DNA of 64,000 nucleotides from Candidatus Phytoplasma solani. GTDB taxonomy: Bacteria > Bacillota_I > Bacilli_A > Acholeplasmatales > Acholeplasmataceae. A program made the position numbers and the translations under genes. Under the pieces are notes generated by a model. The model made no database searches. It was not told the origin of the DNA and saw nothing but the letters and a program-made list of their open reading frames with translations. Positions within the stretch are counted from its first letter, which is position 1, and the number at the start of each line of letters is the position of its first letter. Shown here one piece after another: positions 37,632 through 49,666 of this stretch. The DNA is taken from assembly GCF_040126175.1 (NCBI RefSeq), contig NZ_CP155828.1:620001-684000 (forward strand). Reading direction: 5' to 3'.

Positions 37632-38489
37632 TCAAATTTTAATATTAATATTGTAATTATCTGTCCTTTTACTTTTAATGTTGATAAGCGCTTTGGTTCT
37701 CGTTCCTTTGGCTAAATTATTTACTACTAGAATATCATCAACTACATCAGTACAACTCATTATAAAATCTTCTACTTTGCTAATAGCTGCACTAGCTGCT
37801 TCTAAAGTATCAGGGTTTTGTTCTAAAATATCACCTACAAGATTAACTAATTGCTCGCTTGCAATCCCTGAAGCACCAGTAATTAAAAAATTACCAAAAC
37901 TTACGTCTTTCACTGCTTTTTTAGTTACTTTTTGGGCTATTTTTTTCATAATTTCTTTAATGGTGAATTTTTTGAGTTTTTTACTTCCCATTATCTTTTG
38001 CAACAGAGGATTAGTATTTTTAGCATGTTTTGCTTTTAAAATATCATGATGTTGTAAAAAATCAACTTCTGGCATCCTCCAAAAACAATACATATGAGAA
38101 GAACCATTGCCTAACCATCTTAAATCAACAAAATCATAATTTTTATCTCTTTCGTTTCGAGTGCCACCATCAAAATAAACAGCAATTAAATCATCATCGC
38201 TATCTTTGATATACCAATGAATCGAGCCATATTGAGTAGAGTTATAAGAAGGAGAGTTAGAAACAAAACCGTTAAAATTGGGATTGATATATTTTTGAAT
38301 ATAACTTAAAACATCATTGTTATTAGCATTTTGAGGTAAAGCCACGTGAATAATCTCAGTTTTTCTGATGATTCTTTCAGAAAATTCATTATCTCGAAGA
38401 GCAAAAACTTGATTTTTAAAAATTAACAAAAAGAAAAAAGATAACAATAAAATAACTTTTTGAGAAAAAACAATTTTTTTCCTAAACAT
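37632..38489 (-). CDS. Putative secreted protein, tandem family copy 3
   Basis: Protein identical to copy 2 at 34299-35156 over all 285 residues, with the same signal peptide and ribosome site. Spacing between copies 2 and 3 is exactly 3333 bases, both here and for rarA. Its upstream block (38490-38970) also matches copy 2 until about 38975, where the sequence departs into an unrelated membrane-protein gene. Function unknown. Confidence 0.7.
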   Translation of the reverse strand: MFRKKIVFSQKVILLLSFFFLLIFKNQVFALRDNEFSERIIRKTEIIHVALPQNANNNDVLSYIQKYINPNFNGFVSNSPSYNSTQYGSIHWYIKDSDDDLIAVYFDGGTRNERDKNYDFVDLRWLGNGSSHMYCFWRMPEVDFLQHHDILKAKHAKNTNPLLQKIMGSKKLKKFTIKEIMKKIAQKVTKKAVKDVSFGNFLITGASGIASEQLVNLVGDILEQNPDTLEAASAAISKVEDFIMSCTDVVDDILVVNNLAKGTRTKALINIKSKRTDNYNINIKI

Positions 38490-38981
38490 AGAATAAACTT
38501 AAACCTCCTAAAAAATTATTTTTTTATTTGATAAAATATTTAATAAAAATGAATAAAATAAAACAAATATTTAAAAAAATAACTAGAATGAAAAATTTAT
38601 TATCCTAAAAGATTTTTGTTACCTTCTTTCCTTTAATAATTTAATTATATATTTTTTATACAATTGGTTTTTGGTTGGGGTTGTTTTTTGATATCAACTC
38701 ATATCTTTTGAATGTTATTTATTTTGAAACTAATAAATATATATAATCATATATTATTGTAACACTAAATAAAAAAAATGTTTAAATAAATTTTGGGTGA
38801 AGGGATTATGTGACTAAGAAAATCTAATAAAAAAAGACTTATAAACAATAAGTCTTTTAATCAGTGAAAATGTAAAAAGTTTTGATTTTAATGGAAATTC
38901 AAAACATTATTCAAATACTGCTTTTTTTCATTCTAAGTTTTTTATGTATAATAAGTCAAAAAAATAAATAAATATTTTATC

Positions 38982-39983
38982 TTATTTTTTTTTAATGAAA
39001 TAATTTACAATACTTATAATAATATATAAAATTGATAAAAATATTGTCACAAAAGCTTCTAATAAAAACCAAACTAAAAGCCATTCACATTTTTTAGGTA
39101 TTTTTTGTTCGATAAAACGATCTAGTTGATTTAAAGTATTAACCCAAACTAAACTATATAATATCAAGAAAAATAACGCCTCTAATAATCCTAAAAATAA
39201 AACAATTAATTTATTACTCCTTAAAAAAGAAGGCAAAAAAGATGTACCACAAAAAAAACTAATGATAAATAATTTTTTGAGCCAAACATGGAATCTCAAG
39301 TTAACTTTTATTTTATTAACTCTATATAAATAGCTTACTAAAAAAAGCACTATAAAACTTATCAAAAATGGTAATAAAACAAATAATACTAAAAAATACC
39401 TTAAAATAGTGTTTGATAAAGGCGATGATACAAATGTAGTTGTTAATAATTTATGTTCTGCAAGATAAAAACACGCAAAATATACTCCCCATACAACAGC
39501 CAAAAAGATAGAAAATAAAAAACAAATCCAACTAGCAAAAACATATACATCTACAAAACAATAAAATAAAAAACGTATGAAATACAATAAAACTATAATG
39601 ATTAATGTTGAATACCAAAATGAAAATAATAATGTAATTTCACATTTGAAATTAATTAAAAAACAAATAGTAATAATCGCTGATAAGATGAGAATACCAA
39701 TCAAACTATATAACCTATAAAAAACACCTTTATGAGATATAACGGCGTCTGATTTAGTTTTTTGCAAAATATTTTCTTTTAATTGGTTAATTTTATGAAT
39801 GTTTTTTTGAATAAATTTATTTTGTCTTTGATCGTCATGATGGTTATTAATATAAGTTTTGAAATTTTGTTTATAAAACTTACTTGAAGGATTGATCATA
39901 AAATCCAAATATTTAGTTTTTGTAATGATATATAAAGCAAGACAACCAACAATAAAATTAATACCTAAATAATAATAATTCAT
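38982..39983 (-). CDS. Multi-spanning membrane protein
   Basis: 333 residues with an N-terminal membrane segment (about 4-22), a charged loop (about 30-90) and then about six further hydrophobic segments to the end. No transporter motif is recognised. Its ATG overlaps the stop of the upstream secreted-protein gene (39980-39983, ATGA type), so the two are translationally coupled. This suggests the membrane protein works with, or protects against, the secreted one. Function unknown. Confidence 0.65.
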   Translation of the reverse strand: MNYYYLGINFIVGCLALYIITKTKYLDFMINPSSKFYKQNFKTYINNHHDDQRQNKFIQKNIHKINQLKENILQKTKSDAVISHKGVFYRLYSLIGILILSAIITICFLINFKCEITLLFSFWYSTLIIIVLLYFIRFLFYCFVDVYVFASWICFLFSIFLAVVWGVYFACFYLAEHKLLTTTFVSSPLSNTILRYFLVLFVLLPFLISFIVLFLVSYLYRVNKIKVNLRFHVWLKKLFIISFFCGTSFLPSFLRSNKLIVLFLGLLEALFFLILYSLVWVNTLNQLDRFIEQKIPKKCEWLLVWFLLEAFVTIFLSILYIIISIVNYFIKKK

Positions 39984-41060
39984 TTTTTTAATTTACCACA
40001 ATAAACGGTTAAGTTTTTTTGGGGTTCCATTTCTAGACCGTGTTTAGGTTGAATTAAATTTATAAGCATATGGCTAGAATCAGAAAAATTAACTCTCTTA
40101 ATTAATCTATAAACACTATTATTGTTACTATCTTTCTTTAATTCATACAATTTTAATTCATTTTTGGAAGGAAAACGAAGCACAAACCCTAATGTTTTTT
40201 CATAACTATTATTTTTTATATCAAAAAGAATATTTTCTTTTTTAGATGCAAAAGACTCATATTTTTTTTCTGCCATATCAATTGCTTCAAACACCTCAGG
40301 AAAAACAATTTTCCCCCAGGTATTTCCAACAACTTTTTTAGTTCCTTTTTTTAAAGCGGTTTTGGCGATAGCATGGCCTACTTTTTGGTTTATTTTTTTC
40401 TTAATATAATTTTTATCATCAAAATTAGCTGTTTCTAAAAAATCTGTTAAATTACTGACAAAATCAATAACACTAGTAATGAAAGAAGGAGACATATCAC
40501 AATCACAAAAAGTGATATCTACTTGTTTTATTTCATTCAATTGACTAGGATCAAAAAAGAAAAAAGCTTTCCCTTGATCATTTAAAGTATAATATCTAAC
40601 AATATCATTAATCATGGCAACGCCATCATCTTTAAAAATCACAAATTTTATCACCACCGTATTCTTTGGCTATTTGATAACCTGTTTTAATTACTTTAAA
40701 CAATTTAGCTGGAGGAAAAAAATTCAAACCGATGTTAATAGCAGTACTGGCTATTTGAGTTTTATTAGCATACTCTTGATAAGTTCTGCAAGGAACCATT
40801 TTCATTCCTGGAAAATCATAAAACATTCTTGCATTACTAGCAAAAACATGTCCATCTTCGTGTCGCCAAAATTTTGAATTATGTCTTTGACTATAATCTA
40901 TTTCATAATCATTAGGATTAAAAGATAGTTGATTAGTCCCACCTCCACCATAAGTAATTAAAGCAAAAACAGGAATTAAAGAAATATTTAAAAAAGAAAA
41001 GATTAAGAAAATAAAAAATAAAACTTTTATTTTAAAATTTTTAAAAAAATTAAAAGACAT
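39980..41060 (-). pseudogene. Putative secreted protein with a single-base frameshift
   Basis: The 5' frame (41060 to 40632) encodes a signal peptide ending PVFA and YGGGGTNQLSFNPNDYEIDY. It stops at GGDKICDF. The next frame continues KDDGVAMINDIVRYYTLND to FDPSQLNEIKQVDITFC and ends QKNLTVYCGKLKK at 39980. Removing one base from the run of five A at 40634-40638 (T run on the coding strand) joins them into about 360 residues. Paralogue of 18090-18566. Its leader (AGGGGG site and upstream block) matches that of the 34299 family although the proteins differ. Could be a pseudogene, a slippage switch or a sequencing error. Confidence 0.7.
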
Positions 41061-41710
41061 AAAACCCCCTAAAAATTATTTTTTTATTTAATAAAATTAA
41101 AATATTGTATTTTTTTAAAATAGATAATAATTTATAAAAATTAATATCTCTTTGCAAAAAATTAAAAATAACTAGAATGGAAATTTATTATCCTAAAAGA
41201 TTTTTATTACCTTCTTTACTTTACTTTAATAATTTAATTATATATTTTTTATACAATTGGTTTTTGGTTGACTTTTTTATATTAGCTCATATCTTTTTAA
41301 TATCGTGTATTTTGAAAATAGTAAAAATATATAACTACACATAGTATAACACTAAATAAAAAAAATGTTTAATAAATTTCACAAAATGAAATTTTGGTGA
41401 AGTGATTATGCGTCTAAGAAAACAAAAAAACGTAATTAAATAGTATTTAAGGTTTTTAAAGTTTTTTGTTTGTTTAATGTTGAAGTTTATTTTTTTCTTA
41501 ACACTAATAAAACCTAATAAAAAAAAGACTTATAAACAATAAATCTTTTAATCAGTGAAAATGTAAAAAGTTTTAGTTTTGACTTAATAAATTATAAAAA
41601 TTTATCAATATTAAGAAATAAAAAAAATACCCAAAATGAATTAGGTATTTTTATTTTTAGGAAAGTTATTTGTTGGTTTGAAGTCGTTTCATTTGAATGA
41701 TCTGATTTTT
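41061..41710. other. Leader and spacer upstream of the secreted protein
   Basis: Resembles the other secreted-protein leaders (minus-strand TATAAT near 41238, GGATAATAAATTTCC). A terminator-like hairpin lies at about 41528-41552, and a second weak one near 41620-41655 (AATACC/GGTATT). No gene seen. Confidence 0.5.
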
Positions 41711-41717
41711 TTATTTT

Positions 41718-42175
41718 CTTTACAAAGCCAAGTCATTAAATTGATAAGTTGGGAAGTAAAAGCCCCAATAGCCAAGGATAAAGAAGCTATTTAGTAATCG
41801 TAGTAAATTCAAAGTTAATTTTGGAATAAATTAATGCACTGACCTACCTGGGCGAAGGTTAATGACCTTTACAAGGTGAAAATAGCTAGTAATTTCTTTC
41901 ACATCAAACACAATAGAAGGGAAAGCAGGTTATCATCCCAACAAAACAGACTCACAAAGAGGAGAAAGGTCTAGAGAGGATGTAAAGAAAACTTAGAAAC
42001 GAGAAATACAATAGATTAAACTGTTATCTGGGGGATGAAACAGAGTGATTCCATTAACCCTAAACCCTGAAGGTTTCAATAACAGACTGATGAAAATCAG
42101 CGGAGATTATGGAAAGCCGTGTGCTTGGAAACTTGCTCGCACGGTTTAACAAGGTTGATTGTAAATAACCAAAAC
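41718..42175 (+). pseudogene. ORF-less group II intron remnant
   Basis: The first part (about 41750-41900, CAAGGATAAAGAAGCTATTT, GGGCGAAGGTTAATGACC) matches domain I-III sequence of intron 2 at 57330-57460. The reverse transcriptase is absent. It ends with a 34-base domain V at 42114-42147 (AAGCCGTGTGCTTGG then GCTCGCACGGTTT) and GATTGTAAATAA of domain VI. The 3' terminus CTATCCGTAT is missing, so it cannot splice as it stands. Confidence 0.75.
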
Positions 42176-42283
42176 ATAATCATTCATCGCTATTATATAA
42201 AATCATCTACTTAATTTTAAGTTTTAAAGAATAATTTTAAAAGCAAAAGTTGTATTAAAAAAAAAGGAAACACCTCATATATA

Positions 42284-43324
42284 TTAGTTACTTAATTGTA
42301 ATAATTTATGATAAAGTCTTTTTTCTTCCAAAGTAAGTTTAGTTGGTGTTTTTAAATGAATAACTACATATTGATCGCCTTTACGATAAGAAGAATTAAG
42401 ATAAGCAATTCCTTGGTTTTTCATACGCAGTTTATTACCTGATTGAATGCCTGCTGGTATTTTTAAATTGACTTCGCCGTAAATAGTAGGAATTAATTTA
42501 TTAGAACCTAAAACAGCTTCTGGTAAAGTAATAAAAACCTCTAAAATAATATCTTGTCCTTTTCTAATAAATGATTCGTGAAGACGAATTTTAAAAGTAA
42601 TATATAAATCACCTGCTTTGTTGCTGGAAGGAATAAAATTACCCTTACCATGAATTTGTAAAGACATCCCCTCTTCAATTCCTGCAGGAATCTTAAAGTT
42701 AACGGATTGTTTTATTTTTTGACGTTTCTTTCCGTGGCAAGCGTAACATTTATTTTTAATTTGTTGCCCTTTTCCGAGACACTGAGAACATGTTTGTTTA
42801 GAACGAATGTTTCCTAAAAAAGTCCTTTGTTCAGTTATAATTTGACCAAAACCATCACAATAACTACATTTAACAATATCACTAGATAATAAAGCTCCTT
42901 TACCATGACAAACTTGGCAATCAGCATCCACCATGATATCAATGTTTTTAGAAGTTCCTAAAACTGCATCCATAAAACTAATTGTCATTTCAACTTTTTT
43001 ATCATAATTAGCTTTTTGAGTGCGTTTGTTGGTACCAAAAAAATCACCAAAAGAACTAAAAATGTTTTCTTCAAAACCTTCAAAACCAGAAAAACCTTGT
43101 TGTGTTTGTGAATTATGACCAAAACGATCATAATTAGCTTTTTTATTAGTATCACTTAAAACACTATAAGCTTCTTGAATTTCTTTAAACTTGGTTTCAG
43201 CGTTAGCTTCTTTTGAAACATCAGGATGATATTTTTTCGCAAGAGTAAGGTAGGCTTTTTTAATTTCTGTAGGTGTTGACTCTTTATTTAATCCTAAAAT
43301 TTGATAATAATCTTTTTTTGTCAT
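42284..43324 (-). CDS. dnaJ: Chaperone DnaJ
   Basis: Co-chaperone that stimulates DnaK. The J domain with YHPDVSKE is at about residues 30-37, then a G/F-rich linker. Four zinc repeats follow ([32 protein letters not shown]; the last lacks its final Gly). The C-terminal substrate domain ends the protein. The ATG at 43324 ([12 protein letters not shown]) fits the family and has GGAG 11 bases upstream. A TTG 18 bases earlier extends the frame but overlaps that site, so I reject it. Last gene of hrcA-grpE-dnaK-dnaJ. Confidence 0.95.
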   Translation of the reverse strand: MTKKDYYQILGLNKESTPTEIKKAYLTLAKKYHPDVSKEANAETKFKEIQEAYSVLSDTNKKANYDRFGHNSQTQQGFSGFEGFEENIFSSFGDFFGTNKRTQKANYDKKVEMTISFMDAVLGTSKNIDIMVDADCQVCHGKGALLSSDIVKCSYCDGFGQIITEQRTFLGNIRSKQTCSQCLGKGQQIKNKCYACHGKKRQKIKQSVNFKIPAGIEEGMSLQIHGKGNFIPSSNKAGDLYITFKIRLHESFIRKGQDIILEVFITLPEAVLGSNKLIPTIYGEVNLKIPAGIQSGNKLRMKNQGIAYLNSSYRKGDQYVVIHLKTPTKLTLEEKRLYHKLLQLSN

Positions 43325-43394
43325 ATTAGTTACTCCAGCCAATAATCAAAACAAAGGGGGTGATTTTACCCCTTTTTTTGATTATTTTGATAGT

Positions 43395-45870
<2,476 letters not shown>

Positions 45871-45907
45871 TTTTCTAAACCTCTTCTTTTAATATTTTTG
45901 AAAAATT

Positions 45908-46939
45908 TTATTCCTGGTTTAATTTTGATAAATGAATTGATAAGTATTCTAAAAGAGGAATAATTTTAGGATATTTCATCCAAGAAGGCCCTAAAATAGC
46001 AATTGTTCCTCTTTCATTTTCGTTAACAAAGAAAGGAATAGATAAAATCATACAATCTTTTACAGGGGTTAATTGCAATTCATCTGACAACTTAAAAGAC
46101 AATCCTTCTTGATGGAGCATAATTTTTAACAATTCTTTGCGTTCTAAAAGATTCATAAATTTTTTAATTAATTCTAAATTGCTAAATTCTTTTTTTTCAG
46201 CCATCTTAGAAACTCCCGCAAAATACATATTTTCTGAAGCAAATCTGCTAAAAGCTTCAATAAATAAAGCAATTAATTGTTCTTGAAAAATAATATATTT
46301 CGCAATAGTTTGTTTAAAAAAATCACTTTGAATAGTTGAAACAGCTTCTGATAAATATTTTCCCACCAACAAATCACTAATAATTTTGACTACATCTTTT
46401 AAATAATAAATACTAATCTCTTTTGTTTGATCCAAAGAAATATTTTGATGTTGGACATTACCTTTGTCACTGATAATTAAAATTAAAGCCTGAGTGTAAT
46501 TTAAAGGAATAAAATCAATTTTAGTGATTTTACTATGATTAAAAACATCAGCTCCAATCGCCATAGCTGTATAACTAGTTAGATTATTAAGTAATTCCAA
46601 CGCTTCTTTAATCACTTTATCTTTATGAAAACTTTTTTTTTGAATCACTTTATCAATTAAGGGAAACAAACTAGCCACATCGTGATCTCTAGTTAATAAA
46701 TGGGTTAAATAATAAGTATAACCTTTAAAAGAAGGGATTCTTCCGCTTGAAGTGTGGTTTTTTTTTAAAAAACCTTCTTTTTCTAGTTTTACCATATCAT
46801 AACGAATAGTAGCACTACAAAACTGAAATTCAGGCAAATGAATTAACGATTTAGAACCTACTGGTTGTCCTTTTTGGGAATAGTTTTCAACTACAGCCTT
46901 TAAAATTAATTTTTTTCTATCTGAAAGCACAATCGACAC
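45908..46939 (-). CDS. hrcA: Heat-inducible transcription repressor HrcA
   Basis: 343 residues. A winged-helix DNA-binding part is at the N-terminus (QPVGSKSLIHLPEFQFCSATIRYDM, then GFLKKNHTSSGRIPSFKGY). The GAF-like middle and the C-terminal LSIPFFVNENERGTIAILGP are typical of HrcA. It represses its own operon by binding CIRCE, with GroEL or other chaperones tuning it. First gene of the heat-shock operon. Confidence 0.95.
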   Translation of the reverse strand: MSIVLSDRKKLILKAVVENYSQKGQPVGSKSLIHLPEFQFCSATIRYDMVKLEKEGFLKKNHTSSGRIPSFKGYTYYLTHLLTRDHDVASLFPLIDKVIQKKSFHKDKVIKEALELLNNLTSYTAMAIGADVFNHSKITKIDFIPLNYTQALILIISDKGNVQHQNISLDQTKEISIYYLKDVVKIISDLLVGKYLSEAVSTIQSDFFKQTIAKYIIFQEQLIALFIEAFSRFASENMYFAGVSKMAEKKEFSNLELIKKFMNLLERKELLKIMLHQEGLSFKLSDELQLTPVKDCMILSIPFFVNENERGTIAILGPSWMKYPKIIPLLEYLSIHLSKLNQE

Positions 46940-46942
46940 CTC

Positions 46943-46968
46943 TTAGCACTCAAACTAACGACTGCCAA
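46943..46968 (-). promoter_or_regulatory. CIRCE-like operator
   Basis: TTAGCACTC (46943-46951), 8-base spacer, GACTGCCAA (46960-46968). The consensus is TTAGCACTC-N9-GAGTGCTAA. One arm is perfect, the other matches 7 of 9, and the spacer is one shorter. It lies directly before hrcA, between the promoter and the start codon. Confidence 0.8.
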
Positions 46969-46972
46969 TAAT

Positions 46973-47001
46973 ATTATATGATTTTTTTATCACATTGTCA
47001 A
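46973..47001 (-). promoter_or_regulatory. Consensus sigma-70 promoter of the heat-shock operon
   Basis: On the minus strand TTGACA (46996-47001), 17-base spacer, TATAAT (46973-46978): a perfect match to the vegetative consensus. CIRCE lies just downstream, so HrcA would block elongation or initiation. Confidence 0.9.
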
Positions 47002-47078
47002 CATCTTTTTTTTCTTAAATAAAATTAAATTTATTTTTTGGGTTATAATTTAACGATAGTGCGCTTAACTACAAAAAA

Positions 47079-47206
47079 TAGACTACCCCAAAAAAAACTG
47101 AACTGGTTTAAAGCAACCTTTTACTACAAAAATTACGAAAGAAATTAAAGACGAAGTAAACAAAAAAGTCGAAAAAGTAACTTCTTGGTTCCGCAAATGG
47201 TTTTAA
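47079..47206 (+). pseudogene. PMU end repeat joined to a C-terminal protein scrap
   Basis: GACTACCCCAAAAAAAACTG at about 47081 is a variant of the PMU end at 26327. Right after it the frame reads TTKITKEIKDEVNKKVEK then VTSWFRKWF and a stop at about 47206. This is the tail of a lost gene. Confidence 0.5.
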
Positions 47207-47275
47207 GGTAAATTAAAAAGTTAAATATGTTAAAATACTTTTATATTAAAAAGTCTTACAAAGGAATTAATAACC

Positions 47276-47905
47276 GTGATCAAAAATTAAAAAAATAATC
47301 AAATGGTTTTTCTTAATAATTATTTTTCTTGTGGTAATTCTTATTGGTTTTATTATCTTAACCGAAACAGGAGTGATTAAACTCCCTAAAGACCTTATAC
47401 CTACCTTTCAAGAAACCAAATCAAACCTTATGAAAGAATGGGAAAAAATAGATAGTCGTGGCAAAATAATCCCTATGATTCACATCCATTATATCTTGGA
47501 TGGCCTTTAATGGGGTTAGTTATTATCAACAACAACTCGCTAATAAAGACAATATTGGATCTTTTCCAATTAATGACCATCCAAGATCGTCTCCAATCCC
47601 AAAAAGAACCCTCTAATCTACCAATTTACGTCAAAAACCTCCACCCTTATGACCGTTGGAATGAAGATTGTGATACTTATAACCATAACACTTTAGACGG
47701 CTTCGGCGGCTCATCTTTTGATATGGAAGATGACAGTCATTTATATTCAAATATCAATTTCGAAAAACAACAATTCAATGGCCTAGATTATAACAAATTA
47801 ATCCTTAAATACAAAGGCCCCCAAACACTTCTTACAAAGAAGACAAAGACTACTACCTTGGACGTGCTCGTTTGGTTAATGCAGACTTTAAAGATTCAAC
47901 CAACT
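47276..47905 (+). pseudogene. Membrane-anchored hypothetical protein, frameshifted and cut by IS
   Basis: Starts at a GTG (47276) after AAAGGAATTAATAACC but shifts frame within four codons. The next frame reads KKIIKWFFLIIIFLVVILIG (membrane segment) and ETGVIKLPKDLIPTFQETKS. Further shifts occur near 47480, 47590 and 47830, ending EDKDYYLGRARLVNADFKD. It is cut at 47906 by the tra5 IS end GCGCTGTTCCG. Related scraps (LLEEDKDFFMDEVN) occur near 52480. Confidence 0.6.
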
Positions 47906-47906
47906 T

Positions 47907-49238
47907 TGCGCTGTTCCGTTTTTTTGGACATTTTTTTATTTAAAAATTACTCTTTAAGACTTAAAAATAAGTAGATAATTTCATATCTTTTCAAACAAAC
48001 AAATTATTAAAATTACAAATAAAAAATGTCTAAACTTTTTTTAAATTTGCTAGTTTCAAAAGATATTTTTTTTAAATATTATATCATTTCACTAACTAGC
48101 TAGGGAAAAAAAGTGGAAAATCCCCCTAGAAAATAAAATTAAAATTATTTTTTTACGCAATTATGTTGTTTTTAAAAAAAGGTGCAAAAAGATAACCTTT
48201 TTCAAGATTGAATATTTAAATAAAAAATATTATCTAAAATTTAAGAAATATTGAGAGGGAGATAAATAATTTAATTTAGCTAAAAACCATTTAGTATTCC
48301 AAAATTTAGGAAATTGATTGATTATTTTTTTAACTTTTTCGGTTGATTTTTGAAATAAAAATGGATTTTGATATTGTAAAATGCTTTTCATTTGGCCGAA
48401 AAAATTTTCAATGACTGCGTTGTCCTTTGGATTGGCTTTACGCGACATACTAATTAAAAAACCTTTTTTCGTTAAAGTTTGTTGGATTTTTTGAGATTGA
48501 TAAACTGTGCCCTGATCAGAGTGAATGATGCATGGATTTTTTAATTTAGGTAATTTTTTAATTGTATTTAAAATTAATTCTTTATTTTGATACTTTGAAG
48601 TATGCCAAGAAATAATTTGGTTGTTAAAAGAATCGATAATACAAGAAAAATATAAAAACCCTTGGGAAGTTTTAAAATAAGTGATGTCGGTAAATAGTTT
48701 TTGCATGGGATTAGTTGATATAAAGTCTTGATTGATTAGATTGTCTACTACTTTTAATTTAGGTTTTAAATTGTTTTTATAACTATATTTATTTTTTTTA
48801 ATTCTTAAACGACAACAAATGCCATTTTCTTTCATAATTGAATAAACTTTTTTCTTGGTAATTATTTCATTAAAGGTTTGTTGATATAAATTAGTGATTT
48901 TCCGATGGCCGAAAAAATATTGATTATTTAAACATAAAGCATTAATTCTTTTTTGTTGTAAAAGGTTTTTTTCTTCTTTTTCTTTAATTTTATTTTCGAC
49001 TTTCAACCAATAATAATAAGTACTTCTTTTGATTTTGATAGTTTTTAAAATTGTGGTTAAATTTAAACTATTTTTAAATTTTTTGACTAAATTAAAAACT
49101 GTTTTTTTATTAGTTTTTTGGGTTGTTTTCATTAGAGTTTGTAATAATTTATTTTTTTGTTTTAATATTTCTTTTGATTTTATATTTTTCATGATTGAAA
49201 TATCGTTTTCCTTTTTTTTATATCATATACATAAATTA
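47907..49238 (-). mobile_element. IS3-family tra5 element
   Basis: The right end GCGCTGTTCCGTTTTTTTGG is at 47907. The tail, a single-base-altered AACCTT hairpin (48193-48208) and the complete transposase gene follow. Only 46 bases separate the transposase start from the inverted-repeat arm at 49239, so the usual orfA and left end are absent or displaced. Confidence 0.75.
48230..49192 (-). CDS. tra5: tra5 IS3-family transposase (intact)
   Basis: 320 residues. A basic helical N-terminal part with KIKRSTYYYWLK (helix-turn-helix type, about 55-67) precedes the integrase core with the DDE residues: FTDITYFKT (about 168), HSDQGTVYQ (about 228) and NAVIENFFGQMKS (about 262). The C-terminus YLSPSQYFLNFR is typical of IS150-like OrfB proteins. 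It is the intact version of the broken copy at 16289. It may lack an OrfA partner. Confidence 0.9.
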   Translation of the reverse strand: MKNIKSKEILKQKNKLLQTLMKTTQKTNKKTVFNLVKKFKNSLNLTTILKTIKIKRSTYYYWLKVENKIKEKEEKNLLQQKRINALCLNNQYFFGHRKITNLYQQTFNEIITKKKVYSIMKENGICCRLRIKKNKYSYKNNLKPKLKVVDNLINQDFISTNPMQKLFTDITYFKTSQGFLYFSCIIDSFNNQIISWHTSKYQNKELILNTIKKLPKLKNPCIIHSDQGTVYQSQKIQQTLTKKGFLISMSRKANPKDNAVIENFFGQMKSILQYQNPFLFQKSTEKVKKIINQFPKFWNTKWFLAKLNYLSPSQYFLNFR

Positions 49239-49576
49239 TTATAGCTCTAATAATTGTATTTGTTTTTAAAAAAAAGGGGGGTACGCGCAATTTGGGGGGC
49301 TCTTTCTTTTTCGTCTTTTTTCTTTTATTATATATACTTATAAATTTTGTTAGCGCTTCAGCGCGTTTAGGGCTTTTGGTTGGTTTTGGATTTAAAAAAT
49401 CTCTTTTAATAATTGGAAGGGGAAATGGGGAATTATTTTTATATCGAATAATAATAATGATGGGTAAAGGATATAACGATAATATCAAATATCGAGTATC
49501 ATTATCATTATCGATATAATATATAAAATATCACCCCCCCTTTAATGTTTGGTTTTGGCAAGGAAATTTAACTATT

Positions 49577-49664
49577 CAAATGGTAACAAAGTGGTAACTG
49601 AGTGGTAACAAAGTGGTAACTGAGTGGTAACAAAGTGGTAACCAAAAGGTAATAAAGTGGTAAT
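49577..49664 (-). repeat. Iteron-like 11-bp tandem repeats, left copy
   Basis: Eight 11-base units, GTTACCACTTT/GTTACCACTCA alternating on the minus strand. Mirror of 63575-63662. See that entry. Confidence 0.85.
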
Positions 49665-49666
49665 AA

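Larger units (their letters stand above)
31240..38975 (-). repeat. Tandem array of about 3.3-kb secreted-protein/rarA units
   Basis: Three secreted-protein copies at 31809, 35156 and 38489 (minus-strand starts) with two rarA genes between them. Offsets are 3347 bases (1 to 2) and 3333 bases (2 to 3). Each full unit is leader, secreted protein, rarA, terminator. Confidence 0.85.
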
